This document shows positions 1 through 8,579 of a DNA stretch of 47,365 nt, in pieces. Position 1 is the stretch's first letter; every line of letters starts with the position of its first letter. Under the pieces are notes generated by a model that made no database searches, was not told the origin of the DNA, and worked only from the letters and a program-made list of their open reading frames with translations. The translations under genes and the position numbers were made by a program. Source of the DNA: Gemmataceae bacterium (lineage in GTDB: Bacteria > Planctomycetota > Planctomycetia > Gemmatales > Gemmataceae); the NCBI GenBank assembly GCA_019694755.1, contig JAIBBI010000025.1:1-47365 (forward strand), given 5' to 3'.

Positions 1-441
1 GAGCAGTGTGCCGCCGCGCATGCCGCGACGGCCGCCGGGATAGGCCGCACCGGCGTGGTGCCCCGCGTTTCCGGTCACGCGGACGATGCCTCCGCGCATC
101 TCCGCGGCCAGCCAGTCGTCGGCATCGCCGCGGATCTCCAGTTCTCCGCCCGTCAATCCGGACCCGGCGTGCATTCCTGCCGCGCCGATGATCGTCATGT
201 GTCCCTGCGTCATCCCCGCGCCGAGCCATTTCACGCCCGAGCAATCACCCTCCACGATCACGTGCAAGTCGTGCGCGTCGCCGCGCACGTGAAAGAAGTC
301 GCCGAGCTCGACTTCGTGCCGGCCGTGGCGGACGCGAAGTTTCGCGATCTGCGGGGCGGCCACGTCCGCGACCTTTTGCGGGGCGAGGCAATCGACTTCA
401 AGCGGCACTTCGGGCATGTGCCGGAGCGACAGGGTCAGCAT
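1..441 (-). CDS. fhcC: Formylmethanofuran dehydrogenase subunit C-like protein FhcC (C-terminus cut by window edge)
   Basis: The first 147 codons of an FhcC/FwdC-like protein are visible and the frame runs off base 1. From the ATG the protein begins MLTLSLRHMPEVPLEVD. It then shows the glycine-rich beta-helix repeats typical of the family, such as GAAGMHAGSGLTGG and GNAGHHAGAAYPGGRRG. In the known family this subunit is part of the formyltransferase/hydrolase complex, which turns formyl-H4MPT into formate during C1 transfer. The ATG lies inside the end of fhcD (7-nt overlap), so the two genes are very probably translated together, fhcD first. Confidence is high for the family; the true length is unknown. 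Confidence 0.88.
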   Translation of the reverse strand, partial: MLTLSLRHMPEVPLEVDCLAPQKVADVAAPQIAKLRVRHGRHEVELGDFFHVRGDAHDLHVIVEGDCSGVKWLGAGMTQGHMTIIGAAGMHAGSGLTGGELEIRGDADDWLAAEMRGGIVRVTGNAGHHAGAAYPGGRRGMRGGTLL

Positions 442-1340
442 GGGTCGCCGGGCCCCCAAAGGTCGCGGAGCCGAAACTGGTGTGGGCCGAGTTTGCCGCC
501 GTAGTTGCCCGCGCCGATGCCGAGCACGCCCGGCCGGCAGGCCGCGTCGATGCCCGCCCGCATCGCCGCCTCGACCGACGCCCGGCTCAATCCGTCGATG
601 ACGATCTCGTACACGGCATTCACCCCGGTCGGCAGTTCGGAGTCCACCGCTCCGCGGAGCGTCGGGCACCAGGCCTGATTGGTACTCGCCCGCAGCTTCG
701 GGTATTTGCTGCCGACCTTGCTGCCACTGCGGACGACGCCTCCGGGGAACGGCAGGATCACTTCAGGCACCCGTCGAATCGCCTCGACGGCCGCACCGGC
801 CGCGGCCAGCCCGGCCCTCTCGTCCGCCGCCAGAATCAGGAAGTTGCCGCCGGCGATGCCCTTCACGGTGCCGAATTCGTCCTCACATAGAAACTCGCCG
901 TCCATGGTGGGGATGCGCCAGAATCGGCGGTCACCGAGCAGCTTCGAGGATTGAAACCCGTCGCCGAAGTACCGGAGTCCGCCGCCGACGCGGAACGACT
1001 TGTCGGGCAGCCGGGTCAGCCCGTTGAAGCACGCCGTCGAGGGGCAGGTTAGCACGCACTGGCCGACGCGGTTGGTCGTGGCCTTGGCCAGCGCGTCGCG
1101 GCTGAAGGCGAAGAAGAGCAAGCTCACGCCCGGCCTACCATCGGGCGTCTCCGAAGAGTCGAGGTCTCGCTCGATGCCGGCCTCCGCATCGCAGCCGAGG
1201 ACGGAACAGCCGTAGCCCGTGGCCGCCTGACCCGCCGCGCGAGCCCATTCGAGCGTCGCGGCCGTGACCACGGCGCGGGCTGCCGTCATGCCGAAGGCCT
1301 CGGCAAACGTGTCCAGAATGGCGACGCCCCGACGAATCAT
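435..1340 (-). CDS. fhcD: Formylmethanofuran--tetrahydromethanopterin formyltransferase (FhcD/Ftr)
   Basis: A 301-aa protein, the normal length for Ftr. It carries the family's N-terminal signature ILDTFAEAFGM, then EAGIERDLDSSETPDGRPGV and the RVGQCVLTCPSTACFNGL region. The established reaction (EC 2.3.1.101) moves a formyl group between methanofuran-type cofactor and H4MPT. In bacteria it works in the Fhc complex that oxidises formaldehyde-level C1 units to formate. The ATG at 1340 was chosen because homologues start just before the DTFAEAF motif; the open frame upstream is antisense to the glycosyltransferase region. It overlaps fhcC by 7 nt. No fhcA or fhcB is in view; they may lie beyond base 1. 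Confidence 0.92.
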   Translation of the reverse strand: MIRRGVAILDTFAEAFGMTAARAVVTAATLEWARAAGQAATGYGCSVLGCDAEAGIERDLDSSETPDGRPGVSLLFFAFSRDALAKATTNRVGQCVLTCPSTACFNGLTRLPDKSFRVGGGLRYFGDGFQSSKLLGDRRFWRIPTMDGEFLCEDEFGTVKGIAGGNFLILAADERAGLAAAGAAVEAIRRVPEVILPFPGGVVRSGSKVGSKYPKLRASTNQAWCPTLRGAVDSELPTGVNAVYEIVIDGLSRASVEAAMRAGIDAACRPGVLGIGAGNYGGKLGPHQFRLRDLWGPGDPC

Positions 1341-1377
1341 GATGCCCACTAATGTACACCCCCGCCCGGCATTCGGA

Positions 1378-1407
1378 TTGACCGGTCCGGGGCCCGGGGC
1401 GTACACT
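1378..1407 (+). promoter_or_regulatory. Sigma70-type promoter for the glycosyltransferase pair
   Basis: TTGACC (1378-1383) and TACACT (1402-1407) are separated by 18 nt and lie 30 nt ahead of the first glycosyltransferase ATG, in the gap between divergent genes. This is read from consensus only. Confidence 0.5.
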
Positions 1408-1436
1408 CGCCGAATCTGGAAGCCACGGACGGCGCC

Positions 1437-2576
1437 ATGCGGATCGTTCACCTTACATCGTCGACGTTTTTCGGCGGACCCGAGCGACAGATGCTCGGCC
1501 TCGCCGACGCACTTCGCGGCCGGGCGGAAGTCGATTTCCTCTCTTTCGCCGAGCGCGGCGCGTGTACCGCATTCCTCGAAGAAGTCCGCCGCCGGGGCTT
1601 CACTGGCGAGACCGTCCCGCACGATACACCGCATCTGATTGCCGCCCGCACCGATGTCGTCAACCGCCTGCGGACCGGCGGGGCCGACGTGCTGTTGTGC
1701 CACGGCTACAAGGCGAATCTCGTCGGCCGGCGGGCCGCACGCATGGCCGGCGTACCGGTCGTCGCCGTCTCTCGTGGCTGGACTTCGGAAAGCTGGCGCG
1801 TCCGCCTTTATGAGGCCCTTGACCGCCGGGAGTTGGCCCAGTTCGATCACGTGATTGCCGTGTCCGACGGACAGGCCCAGCAGGTCCGGCTGGCCGGCGT
1901 CCCCGACTCTGGCGTCACCGTAATCCGTAACTCGGCCCGCAACGGCGCGTTTGCCGCGCCGAGTCAGGCCGGCCGGGCGCAGCTCATGGCGATGGCACCG
2001 TCGCCGGGTACGCACATCGTCGTGACGGCCGCCCGACTCAGCCCCGAGAAGGGCATCAACGTCCTCATCGACGCGGCCGAGCGCGTCCTGAATGTCCATC
2101 CCGGGGCGCGGTTTCTCGTGTTCGGCGACGGGTCCGACCGCGACCATCTCGAAGACCTGATTGCCGAGGCCGACATTGGCCATGCGTTCGCCCTGTGCGG
2201 CTTCCGGCGCGACCTCGACGACCTGCTCGCGAATGCCGACCTCTCGGTCCTGCCCTCGTTCACAGAGGGCCTGCCCAATGTGGTCCTCGAGGCCAGCGCG
2301 GCCGGAGTGCCCGTCGTAGCCACGCGGGTCGGCGGCACGCCCGAAGCCATCGTCGACGGCGAGACCGGCTGGATCGTCCCTCCCGGCGATGCCGTCGTGC
2401 TCGCGGGAGCAGTCATCAACCTGCTCACCGACCCGGCTCGGCGGGCCCGCCTCGGCGCGGCCGGGCGCGAGTTCGTCCGCACCACGTTCTCCTTCAACAC
2501 GCAGGCCAGCCAGTATCTCGACCTCCTCGGCCGCATCGCCCACGGCGTGCGCACCTCCGGGCGGCGGGCGGCATGA
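1437..2576 (+). CDS. GT4-family glycosyltransferase, first of a coupled pair
   Basis: A 379-aa GT-B fold glycosyltransferase. The N-terminal domain opens MRIVHLTSSTFFGGPERQ, where the glycine loop follows the first strand. The C-terminal nucleotide-sugar domain has VVTAARLSPEKGINVL and the E-x7-E signature in EGLPNVVLEASAAGVPVVAT. Family knowledge says these retaining enzymes move sugars from nucleotide or phospholipid donors onto lipids, polysaccharides or proteins; the acceptor cannot be told from sequence. It is soluble, with no membrane segment. Its stop codon overlaps the next gene's ATG (ATGA), so the two are coupled and probably act in the same glycan pathway. Confidence 0.88.
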   Translation: MRIVHLTSSTFFGGPERQMLGLADALRGRAEVDFLSFAERGACTAFLEEVRRRGFTGETVPHDTPHLIAARTDVVNRLRTGGADVLLCHGYKANLVGRRAARMAGVPVVAVSRGWTSESWRVRLYEALDRRELAQFDHVIAVSDGQAQQVRLAGVPDSGVTVIRNSARNGAFAAPSQAGRAQLMAMAPSPGTHIVVTAARLSPEKGINVLIDAAERVLNVHPGARFLVFGDGSDRDHLEDLIAEADIGHAFALCGFRRDLDDLLANADLSVLPSFTEGLPNVVLEASAAGVPVVATRVGGTPEAIVDGETGWIVPPGDAVVLAGAVINLLTDPARRARLGAAGREFVRTTFSFNTQASQYLDLLGRIAHGVRTSGRRAA

Positions 2577-3670
2577 CCGGCCCCGCGCAACCGATTCACG
2601 TCAATTTTCTGATCGACGGCCTGACGCGGGCCGGCACCGAGACGCAGCTGCTCGCACTCATCCGCTCGCTCGACCGCCGGCGCGTCCGCCCGACGCTCAC
2701 ACTCCTCGACGGTACAGATCCCGAGTCTCGCGAACTGCTGCCAAGCGACTGCCCGACACTCGTCCTCGGGCTCAAATCGATGAAGCGTCCCGCGGCCGTC
2801 GCCCGCGCCGCGAAGTCCCTGATCGGCTTCTGGAAATCGAACCACACCGATGTGGTGCAGACCTACTTCCTCGACAGCACCTATCTCGGCGTACCGCTGG
2901 CGCGCCTCGCGGGCATCCGGCGTGTGATCCGCGTTCGCAACAACCTCGGGCACTGGCTCACGCCGCGCCACCGCCGACTCGGCCGGATCGTCGGTCGCAT
3001 CGCCGACGTGACGCTGACCAATTCGGAGCCGGGCCGGGCGGCTTTGCTTGAGGCCGAGCGCGGCGACCGGCGTAAACTCGTCGTCCTCGAGAATGGCGTC
3101 GACTTCGATCGATTTGCCGCCCTGCCCCCGCCGCGCCGCGGGCAGCCGATGACGATCGGCGCGGTGGGCAATCTCCGCCATGTCAAAGGGATCGACGTGC
3201 TCGTCCGCGCCGCCGCGATGGTGCCGGGCGTCCGCTTCGTGGTCGCCGGCGACGGGGATCAGCGGCCGGAGTTGCAGCAATTGATCGGCCGGCTCGGATT
3301 GGCCGACCGGTTTCTGCTGCCGGGCAAGACCGGGGACATTCCCGGATTCCTGGCCGGAGTGGACGTGGCCGTGCTGCCGTCGCGGGCCGAGGGCATGGCC
3401 AACGCGCTGCTCGAGTTCATGGCCGCCGGCCGGCCCGTGGTGGCGACGGCCGTCGGCGCGAATCCGCAACTACTCGAAGACGGCCGGCACGGGTTGCTGG
3501 TGCCGCCAGACGACCCGGCCGCACTCGCGACGGCCTTGCGACAACTCGTCGATGATTCACAACTCGCCGACCGCATGGCCCGGTCGGCCCGCGGACACGT
3601 CGAGGCCCGCTACAGTCGGGTGGCCATGCGACTGCGCTTCGAAGATTTTTATTCCCGGCTTTGTGCCTGA
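2573..3670 (+). CDS. GT4-family glycosyltransferase, second of a coupled pair
   Basis: A 365-aa protein. The start is the ATG at 2573, which overlaps the previous stop. It begins with PIHVNFLIDGLTRAGTETQ, a typical glycosyltransferase subfamily 4 acceptor-domain loop. Its donor domain has IGAVGNLRHVKGIDVLV and EGMANALLEFMAAGRPVVAT, again an E-x7-E motif. It is related to its upstream neighbour but clearly divergent, so the two probably add successive sugars. The last 22 nt overlap the convergent ABC-2 permease gene on the other strand, so the two transcripts would be antisense at their ends. Confidence 0.87.
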   Translation: MTGPAQPIHVNFLIDGLTRAGTETQLLALIRSLDRRRVRPTLTLLDGTDPESRELLPSDCPTLVLGLKSMKRPAAVARAAKSLIGFWKSNHTDVVQTYFLDSTYLGVPLARLAGIRRVIRVRNNLGHWLTPRHRRLGRIVGRIADVTLTNSEPGRAALLEAERGDRRKLVVLENGVDFDRFAALPPPRRGQPMTIGAVGNLRHVKGIDVLVRAAAMVPGVRFVVAGDGDQRPELQQLIGRLGLADRFLLPGKTGDIPGFLAGVDVAVLPSRAEGMANALLEFMAAGRPVVATAVGANPQLLEDGRHGLLVPPDDPAALATALRQLVDDSQLADRMARSARGHVEARYSRVAMRLRFEDFYSRLCA

Positions 3671-5463
3671 GGCTGGTGGCTTTCCCGCCGCATCCATGCG
3701 AAGCGCATGTTCGTCTTCATTCGCATCGCCTCGCCGAGCAAGACGTAGAACGCGATTCCAACTGCTGTGCCGATGGCGAATATGACGAGAAGTTCCGTCT
3801 GGCTGCCCCACGGGTTGGCGGAACGGATGTTGGACACGGTCAGAAACCCGAGTGCCACGGGCGCCGAAAGCCCGGCTGTGAACATGGCAACACTCTCGAC
3901 CCCGCGACCACGGACATTGAGGACAACCGCGACAAAAATCGGAAGCAGCCACGGCAGGGCGGCCATCAATACGAGCAGAAGGGTAGTCGCCTGCTGAGCC
4001 TTCAGCTTGGGCGTCTCCACGATCGAGAAAAACATGCCGATCCGCACGACAGTAATCGTGTAGATCCAGTAGACAGGCACGACCAGCACGATGGCCAGGG
4101 GCGAGATCGCGCCGACAAGAATGCCGACTGCCCAATGCACCATCGTCCAGACGAGGAACCACCGTGCCGACCAGATCGCGCCCAGCGACTTCTGAAACAG
4201 GATTTCGCGGTTCGAGAGGTCCGTCAGGCAAAGCTCGTCGAATGTCTTCTGCCGGCGCTCGCGGCTGATCATCGAGGCCGCACTGTTGGCGATGTGGAGC
4301 AGCGATGCGGCCACGCCGATGCTGCCGAACCCGCGGACGATCTCGTGGACTTCCCGGGCCAGCCTCCCGCGGGTGATTCCCTCGTAAATTGCGATTGCGA
4401 GCGGCGCGAAGCTGGCAAGGTAGGCCAGCCATTTGATGCACTTGCCGAGCAGCCGCGGTGTCGGCCGACCGACGGCCGTCTTCGTCTCGCGCCAGTACAC
4501 GGGGAACCGCTGGCTGACGGCCGCGCGCCCCCGGCCCAACACCGCACCGAAGCTGCGCGTAGCCTTGGCGGCCGCCCGGTCGGCCTGGCGCGAAAGCGTC
4601 CGCCGAAGACGAGTCGCTGCCCAGGTTCCCGTGACCACGGCGACGATGACGTGAAACCCAACGAACCGCCCGAGCAGCGGGTACAGGATGTCGTCGATCG
4701 GCGTGTTGCGGGCGAGCCGGCTGAACAGGGTGGACATACCCCAGAACAGGTTGCCGGAATTGCACCAGTCCAGCACCTGGCCGAAGGAGACGACGCTGCT
4801 CCCCCACCACCCGAGGATCACCATGCCGTACCGCGGCTGGAGCATGGCCGTGACAAACGGCAGCACGAAGGCGTAGGCGGCAATGATCCCGACGGTCCGC
4901 CCGGTGGCAATCTTCACGTTGGGCGCGGCGATACTGATGGCCGCCCCGATGCCCGCCGCGCTGAGGACCGAGGCGGCCGTCGCGGCAAACGCGCAAATGA
5001 CGAGGATCGGGTCGACGCCGCCCATCACCTGCATGATGGCGAGCACCGGAAGCCCGGCCAGCAGAACCATGAACACCTGGGCGACCCGCGCGGCCAGCTT
5101 ACCCAGAACGATCTCACGGTCGCGCAGCACTGTCGTGAGCAGGAACGGCAGTGTCGCCCGCTCCTTTTCTTCCGCGAGGATGGCCGGCGTGGCCGTCGCC
5201 GCGGCAAACGTGCCTACGATGAATTGCAATATCGCGAACACCGAGAAGAACACCGAGCCGAACGTCGCGATATCCTTGGGGTTCACCGACGACATGAACA
5301 GGAAGTCGGAGACGCTCTCCGGCCCGTGCGGGAACAGGCTGAGGTACACGAATCCGAGCATCACGAGCAGGACGAGCACGTAGCCACATCGCCCGGCAGT
5401 CATCCGCTGCCGGCGGACGATCCGCGTCAGCTCGAACAGGAACAGCGGGCCGAACGGATTCAC
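3649..5463 (-). CDS. ABC-2-type transporter permease, double-module, paralogue of the upstream gene
   Basis: A 604-aa polytopic membrane protein starting at a GTG (VNPFGPLFLFELTRIVRR) that overlaps the stop of the upstream gene (GTGA). The first half holds the ABC-2 signature EEKERATLPFLLTTVLRDREIVLGK near residues 100-125. The second half holds a degenerate copy, RERRQKTFDELCLTDLSNREI, near residue 410. Roughly a dozen hydrophobic segments are seen. Permeases of this class move drugs, lipids or polysaccharides, or help assemble surface structures, and need a separate ATPase, which is not encoded here. Its overlap and clear similarity to the upstream permease suggest that the two proteins form a heterodimer. 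The substrate is unknown. Confidence 0.75.
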   Translation of the reverse strand: MNPFGPLFLFELTRIVRRQRMTAGRCGYVLVLLVMLGFVYLSLFPHGPESVSDFLFMSSVNPKDIATFGSVFFSVFAILQFIVGTFAAATATPAILAEEKERATLPFLLTTVLRDREIVLGKLAARVAQVFMVLLAGLPVLAIMQVMGGVDPILVICAFAATAASVLSAAGIGAAISIAAPNVKIATGRTVGIIAAYAFVLPFVTAMLQPRYGMVILGWWGSSVVSFGQVLDWCNSGNLFWGMSTLFSRLARNTPIDDILYPLLGRFVGFHVIVAVVTGTWAATRLRRTLSRQADRAAAKATRSFGAVLGRGRAAVSQRFPVYWRETKTAVGRPTPRLLGKCIKWLAYLASFAPLAIAIYEGITRGRLAREVHEIVRGFGSIGVAASLLHIANSAASMISRERRQKTFDELCLTDLSNREILFQKSLGAIWSARWFLVWTMVHWAVGILVGAISPLAIVLVVPVYWIYTITVVRIGMFFSIVETPKLKAQQATTLLLVLMAALPWLLPIFVAVVLNVRGRGVESVAMFTAGLSAPVALGFLTVSNIRSANPWGSQTELLVIFAIGTAVGIAFYVLLGEAMRMKTNMRFAWMRRESHQPQAQSRE

Positions 5464-7343
5464 CGGGCTCCCTCCGGCGCGACCCGCGGCTCGAGGGGCA
5501 GCCCGCGATTGGTCATCTCGGCAAACCGGTCGAACGTGATCAGCCAGACGATCAGGGCCAATACCGCCCAGCACAGGCAGCCGGCCGACCCCGTCAGGAT
5601 GTAGTTGATCTTCATCTCGCGAATGAAAGCGGGGGTGTCGTGGGCCGCAAAGGGAATCATGTAAAACATTGCCGGCGGAGTCGCGCCTACCTGGAACGCG
5701 AGCACGTTTTCGATCAGCGGGAAGCTCCCGGTGAACCCCGCCGGGATGTAGCAGCACATGCCGCCCACGCACCAATGACCGCCCAATCCGAACAGGAGCG
5801 CGGCCAGCGTGCCCAGGAGAGCACGCAACGTGGTCGACGCAAACACCGAAAGCGCGACACCGGTGACGCCGGCCGCCAGCGCGGGCGGAGCGAACGCGAC
5901 GGCGAAGGCCAGCGGCCCCCAGGGCGAGACGCTGCCGGTGACCATGCCGATCACCCATGCCAGCGAGAGCCAGTAGCCGAGTACGCGGACGCTGAGCATC
6001 GCCCCCCACACTTTGGGTGCGAGGATCTCGAAGGCCGAGAGCGGCGTGGTCAGCAGGCTGATGAGCGTGTCGCGGTCGCGCTCGGAGCCGATGGCCCCCG
6101 CAGCCCGCACGCCGATCCCGACGATCATCGCCGTGCCGTAGAGCACGCTGAGCGCGACGATCCAACCCGCCGTGAACTCCTGGAACTCGCGCCAGCTCAT
6201 ACGCCCCGCCGTTTCGGTCACGAAGAAGTAGACGGCCAGGATCATCGGCAGGAAACTGAGGACGACGAGCAGGATCATCCCGACCTGGCCGAACACGCCA
6301 AGCCGGAACGACCGCTCGATCCACATTTCCTTCCACAGAATGGGCCGACTGCCGGACACTGCCGGCCGGCGGCGGAACCGCGGCACGTTCTTCCGTTTGC
6401 GCGGCGCACTACCCGCCTGTCGGAGTGCAATCGCCCGGACCTTCCAGACCGCATATCCCAGCCCGGCCAGAAAGACGAAGAGGTGAAACGATGCGTACTT
6501 CGCCAGAAGCTCCAGCAAGGCTTCGCCGCGTGCCCCGACCCCGGAGATGATCTGGGTAATCTCGGAGATCACCCAGACCGGATCGCCCCAGCGGATGACC
6601 TTCATTACTGGTTCCATCGCAATGACGGCGCGGGCGATGGCGACCTCACGAAAGTTGGCCGCGACATTCTCGGCGAACCAGCAGAACCACGACAGGAACA
6701 GGTACGCGACGGAGATCAGGAACGTGACGACGACCGCTTCGCGGACGCGCCGACGCTGGACCGACTGAACGAGGCTGATGCCGACCAGGCCGAACATGGT
6801 GCAGGCCGTCGCGGCAAACGTCATCAGGAGGATCGCGGGATCAATGCCGCCGAACATCTGGATGATGCTGAGCACGGGCAGACCGGTGAGCAGGAACATG
6901 ATCAGATTCCCGATCCGGGCTGCCACCTTGCCGAAGATGATTTCGCGGTTGGCGAGGTCGGTCGCGAGGATGAAGTCGATCGTCCGCCGTTCCTTGTCCT
7001 CGGCCACGCAACCCGCGACGTAGCCGGGCGTGAGCAGGCACACCGCGCCGAATTGCACGATGGCGAAGGCGTAAAAGAAGATCTCCGCGAGGTACGACAT
7101 CGCGCGCGGGTCGTCGGCCATGCGGTTGCTTTCCGACCGCCAGATGGTCCAGACCCAGAGCAGAAGCAGAAACAGCGCGAGCGCGTAGACGGCGCGGAAG
7201 GCGAAGTACCGGCCGCGGCGGCCGGACCGCACCATCTCGAAGAACAGCACGGGGCCGAACAGGCGGAGGCTGCCCCCTGTCATCAGCTCCAGGCCGACAA
7301 CGACGGCGATCAGCGCGGCGACAATCCCGAAGGTCGCGATCAT
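5460..7343 (-). CDS. ABC-2-type transporter permease, double-module
   Basis: A 627-aa polytopic membrane protein. The N-terminal module has LFGPVLFFEMVRSGRRGRY and the signature EDKERRTIDFILATDLANRE with GKVAAR (about residues 110-140). A second module begins near residue 330 and repeats the motif as ERDRDTLISLLTTPLSAFEI (about residue 415). Each half therefore looks like one ABC-2 unit, meaning an internal duplication. The start is the ATG at 7343; an internal MTGGSLRLFGPVLFFEM start is possible. It is translationally coupled to the downstream paralogue. The substrate-binding lipoprotein gene just upstream ends 38 nt away, but solute-binding proteins do not normally partner with ABC-2 exporters, so a shared function is uncertain. 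Confidence 0.75.
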   Translation of the reverse strand: MIATFGIVAALIAVVVGLELMTGGSLRLFGPVLFFEMVRSGRRGRYFAFRAVYALALFLLLLWVWTIWRSESNRMADDPRAMSYLAEIFFYAFAIVQFGAVCLLTPGYVAGCVAEDKERRTIDFILATDLANREIIFGKVAARIGNLIMFLLTGLPVLSIIQMFGGIDPAILLMTFAATACTMFGLVGISLVQSVQRRRVREAVVVTFLISVAYLFLSWFCWFAENVAANFREVAIARAVIAMEPVMKVIRWGDPVWVISEITQIISGVGARGEALLELLAKYASFHLFVFLAGLGYAVWKVRAIALRQAGSAPRKRKNVPRFRRRPAVSGSRPILWKEMWIERSFRLGVFGQVGMILLVVLSFLPMILAVYFFVTETAGRMSWREFQEFTAGWIVALSVLYGTAMIVGIGVRAAGAIGSERDRDTLISLLTTPLSAFEILAPKVWGAMLSVRVLGYWLSLAWVIGMVTGSVSPWGPLAFAVAFAPPALAAGVTGVALSVFASTTLRALLGTLAALLFGLGGHWCVGGMCCYIPAGFTGSFPLIENVLAFQVGATPPAMFYMIPFAAHDTPAFIREMKINYILTGSAGCLCWAVLALIVWLITFDRFAEMTNRGLPLEPRVAPEGAR

Positions 7344-7381
7344 GGTGACTCAGGTTAGCGATGCCCGGGAGTGGCGTCCGG

Positions 7382-8407
7382 CTAGCGGGCAAATTCGCCG
7401 CGCAGGAATGCCAGTACTTCGTCCCACAGGGCGGCGGCTTTCGTGAAATCGACCTGCATCCGCGCGGCCTCGCGGGCCGGGGCCAGCGCGGCGGGCAGCT
7501 CCGCCTGCACCTTCGGATTCAGAGGGATCTGATACCCGCCGCCGGTCGCGAGCCGGCGCTCGACCTCTGGCGAGAGCAGGAAGTCGATGAGTCGCCGACC
7601 GGCGGCCGGGTTCGGCCCGCCACGAACCAAAGCGACCGTGTTCGGGATGAAGAGCGTGCCCATGCGCGGGTGCTCGGGCGTCCCCCCGGCCGAGTCGGGG
7701 AACAAGATCGCCACGGGTTTTCCCGCGAGGACTTCCTCGATGGCGTCGTCGGTGTCCGTGAGCCCGATGGCGGCGTCTCCCCGGCCGACCGCCTCCGCAA
7801 CCTGTTTGTTGCCGGGGTAGATCTTCACGCCGTTGTTCTTCAGCGCGCGGTAGAAGTTTTTTGCGGGTTCAACGCCGAGGACTTCGGCGAGACACACGGC
7901 CTGCGTCGCGGTCGTGCCGTGGAGCGGCTTGGCCATGGCGATCTTTCCGGTCCAGCGCGGGGATGCCAGGTCGAGCAAGCGCGTCGGCAGGTCGGCCCCG
8001 CGGATCAGGTTCTTGTTGGCGATGAGCACGCGGGCCCGCGCGCCGAACGCCGTCCACGTCTTGTCGGGCGCCTTCGCGTGGTCCGGATAGTCGGCCGCCG
8101 ACGGGCTGGCGTACGACTCCAGCACACCCATTTTCGCGAGCATCAGCGTCGTCAGGATTTCGTTGTTCCAGTGGACGTCGCACCGGGGCCGGGCGACTTC
8201 GAGTTGCAACTCGCGGAACAGCCCGACCGACTTGTTCGCCTCGGTGTCGTATTTGGCATCGACGGTGACGTGGGAGGCCTTCTCGAAGCCCGAGAGAATC
8301 CCCTCGGCGAACGGCCGATCCTGGGCGCAATAAAGGACAAGTCGCTCCGCGGGCCGGCCACACCCGAGCGACAGGAGAACCAGACAGGCCGCGGCGACGA
8401 TGCGCAT
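7382..8407 (-). CDS. Extracellular solute-binding lipoprotein, iron(III)/AfuA-like
   Basis: A 341-aa protein with a lipoprotein signal (MRIVAAACLVLLSLGC, lipobox LSLGC). The mature part resembles the periplasmic Fe(III)/spermidine-type binding proteins: VLYCAQDRPFAEGILSGFEK at the first strand, DVHWNNEILTTLMLAKMGVLE, and GDAAIGLTDTDDAIE. A family member would bind a metal or small anion and pass it to a membrane permease. The ATG at 8407 has a GGAG about 8 nt upstream and places the signal peptide correctly; an ATG at 8431 is the alternative. No matching inner-membrane permease or ATPase is near. Confidence 0.82.
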   Translation of the reverse strand: MRIVAAACLVLLSLGCGRPAERLVLYCAQDRPFAEGILSGFEKASHVTVDAKYDTEANKSVGLFRELQLEVARPRCDVHWNNEILTTLMLAKMGVLESYASPSAADYPDHAKAPDKTWTAFGARARVLIANKNLIRGADLPTRLLDLASPRWTGKIAMAKPLHGTTATQAVCLAEVLGVEPAKNFYRALKNNGVKIYPGNKQVAEAVGRGDAAIGLTDTDDAIEEVLAGKPVAILFPDSAGGTPEHPRMGTLFIPNTVALVRGGPNPAAGRRLIDFLLSPEVERRLATGGGYQIPLNPKVQAELPAALAPAREAARMQVDFTKAAALWDEVLAFLRGEFAR

Positions 8408-8501
8408 GGTTGTCTCCACCTTCCGCACCATGATACAGCCGGCCGGGCCGACCGCTTGACCCGTCTCGAACACTGAAACGGGGAAAAGAAAAAGAAAGCA
8501 C

Positions 8502-8530
8502 TTGACCTGGCCACTGGACAGTGGCATTAG
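8502..8530 (+). promoter_or_regulatory. Candidate promoter of the 8580 gene with a palindrome in its spacer
   Basis: TTGACC at 8502-8507 is followed after 17 nt by a weak -10 CATTAG. The spacer is filled by the inverted repeat at 8510-8525. The -35 is good and the -10 is poor, as in promoters that need or are blocked by a regulator. Confidence 0.35.
8510..8525. promoter_or_regulatory. Operator-like palindrome in a divergent intergenic region
   Basis: GCCACTG-GA-CAGTGGC is a perfect 7-bp inverted repeat with a 2-nt centre. It lies between the divergent lipoprotein gene (8407) and the 8580 gene. Its place over the candidate promoter spacer suggests a binding site for a dimeric repressor. The regulator is not identified. 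Confidence 0.45.
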
Positions 8531-8579
8531 TACATTGTCGGGTTGGCTTTTGCCGCCTCTCTGCGGGAGGGCTTGAGTC

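Noticed and set aside
435-2543. Long minus-strand frame extending fhcD upstream through the glycosyltransferase
   Set aside because: Only the part from 1340 resembles Ftr; the rest is antisense to a clear GT4 gene.
5640-7358. A 572-codon plus-strand open frame opposite the permease gene
   Set aside because: It is an antisense shadow; the minus strand codes for a clear polytopic permease with ABC-2 motifs.
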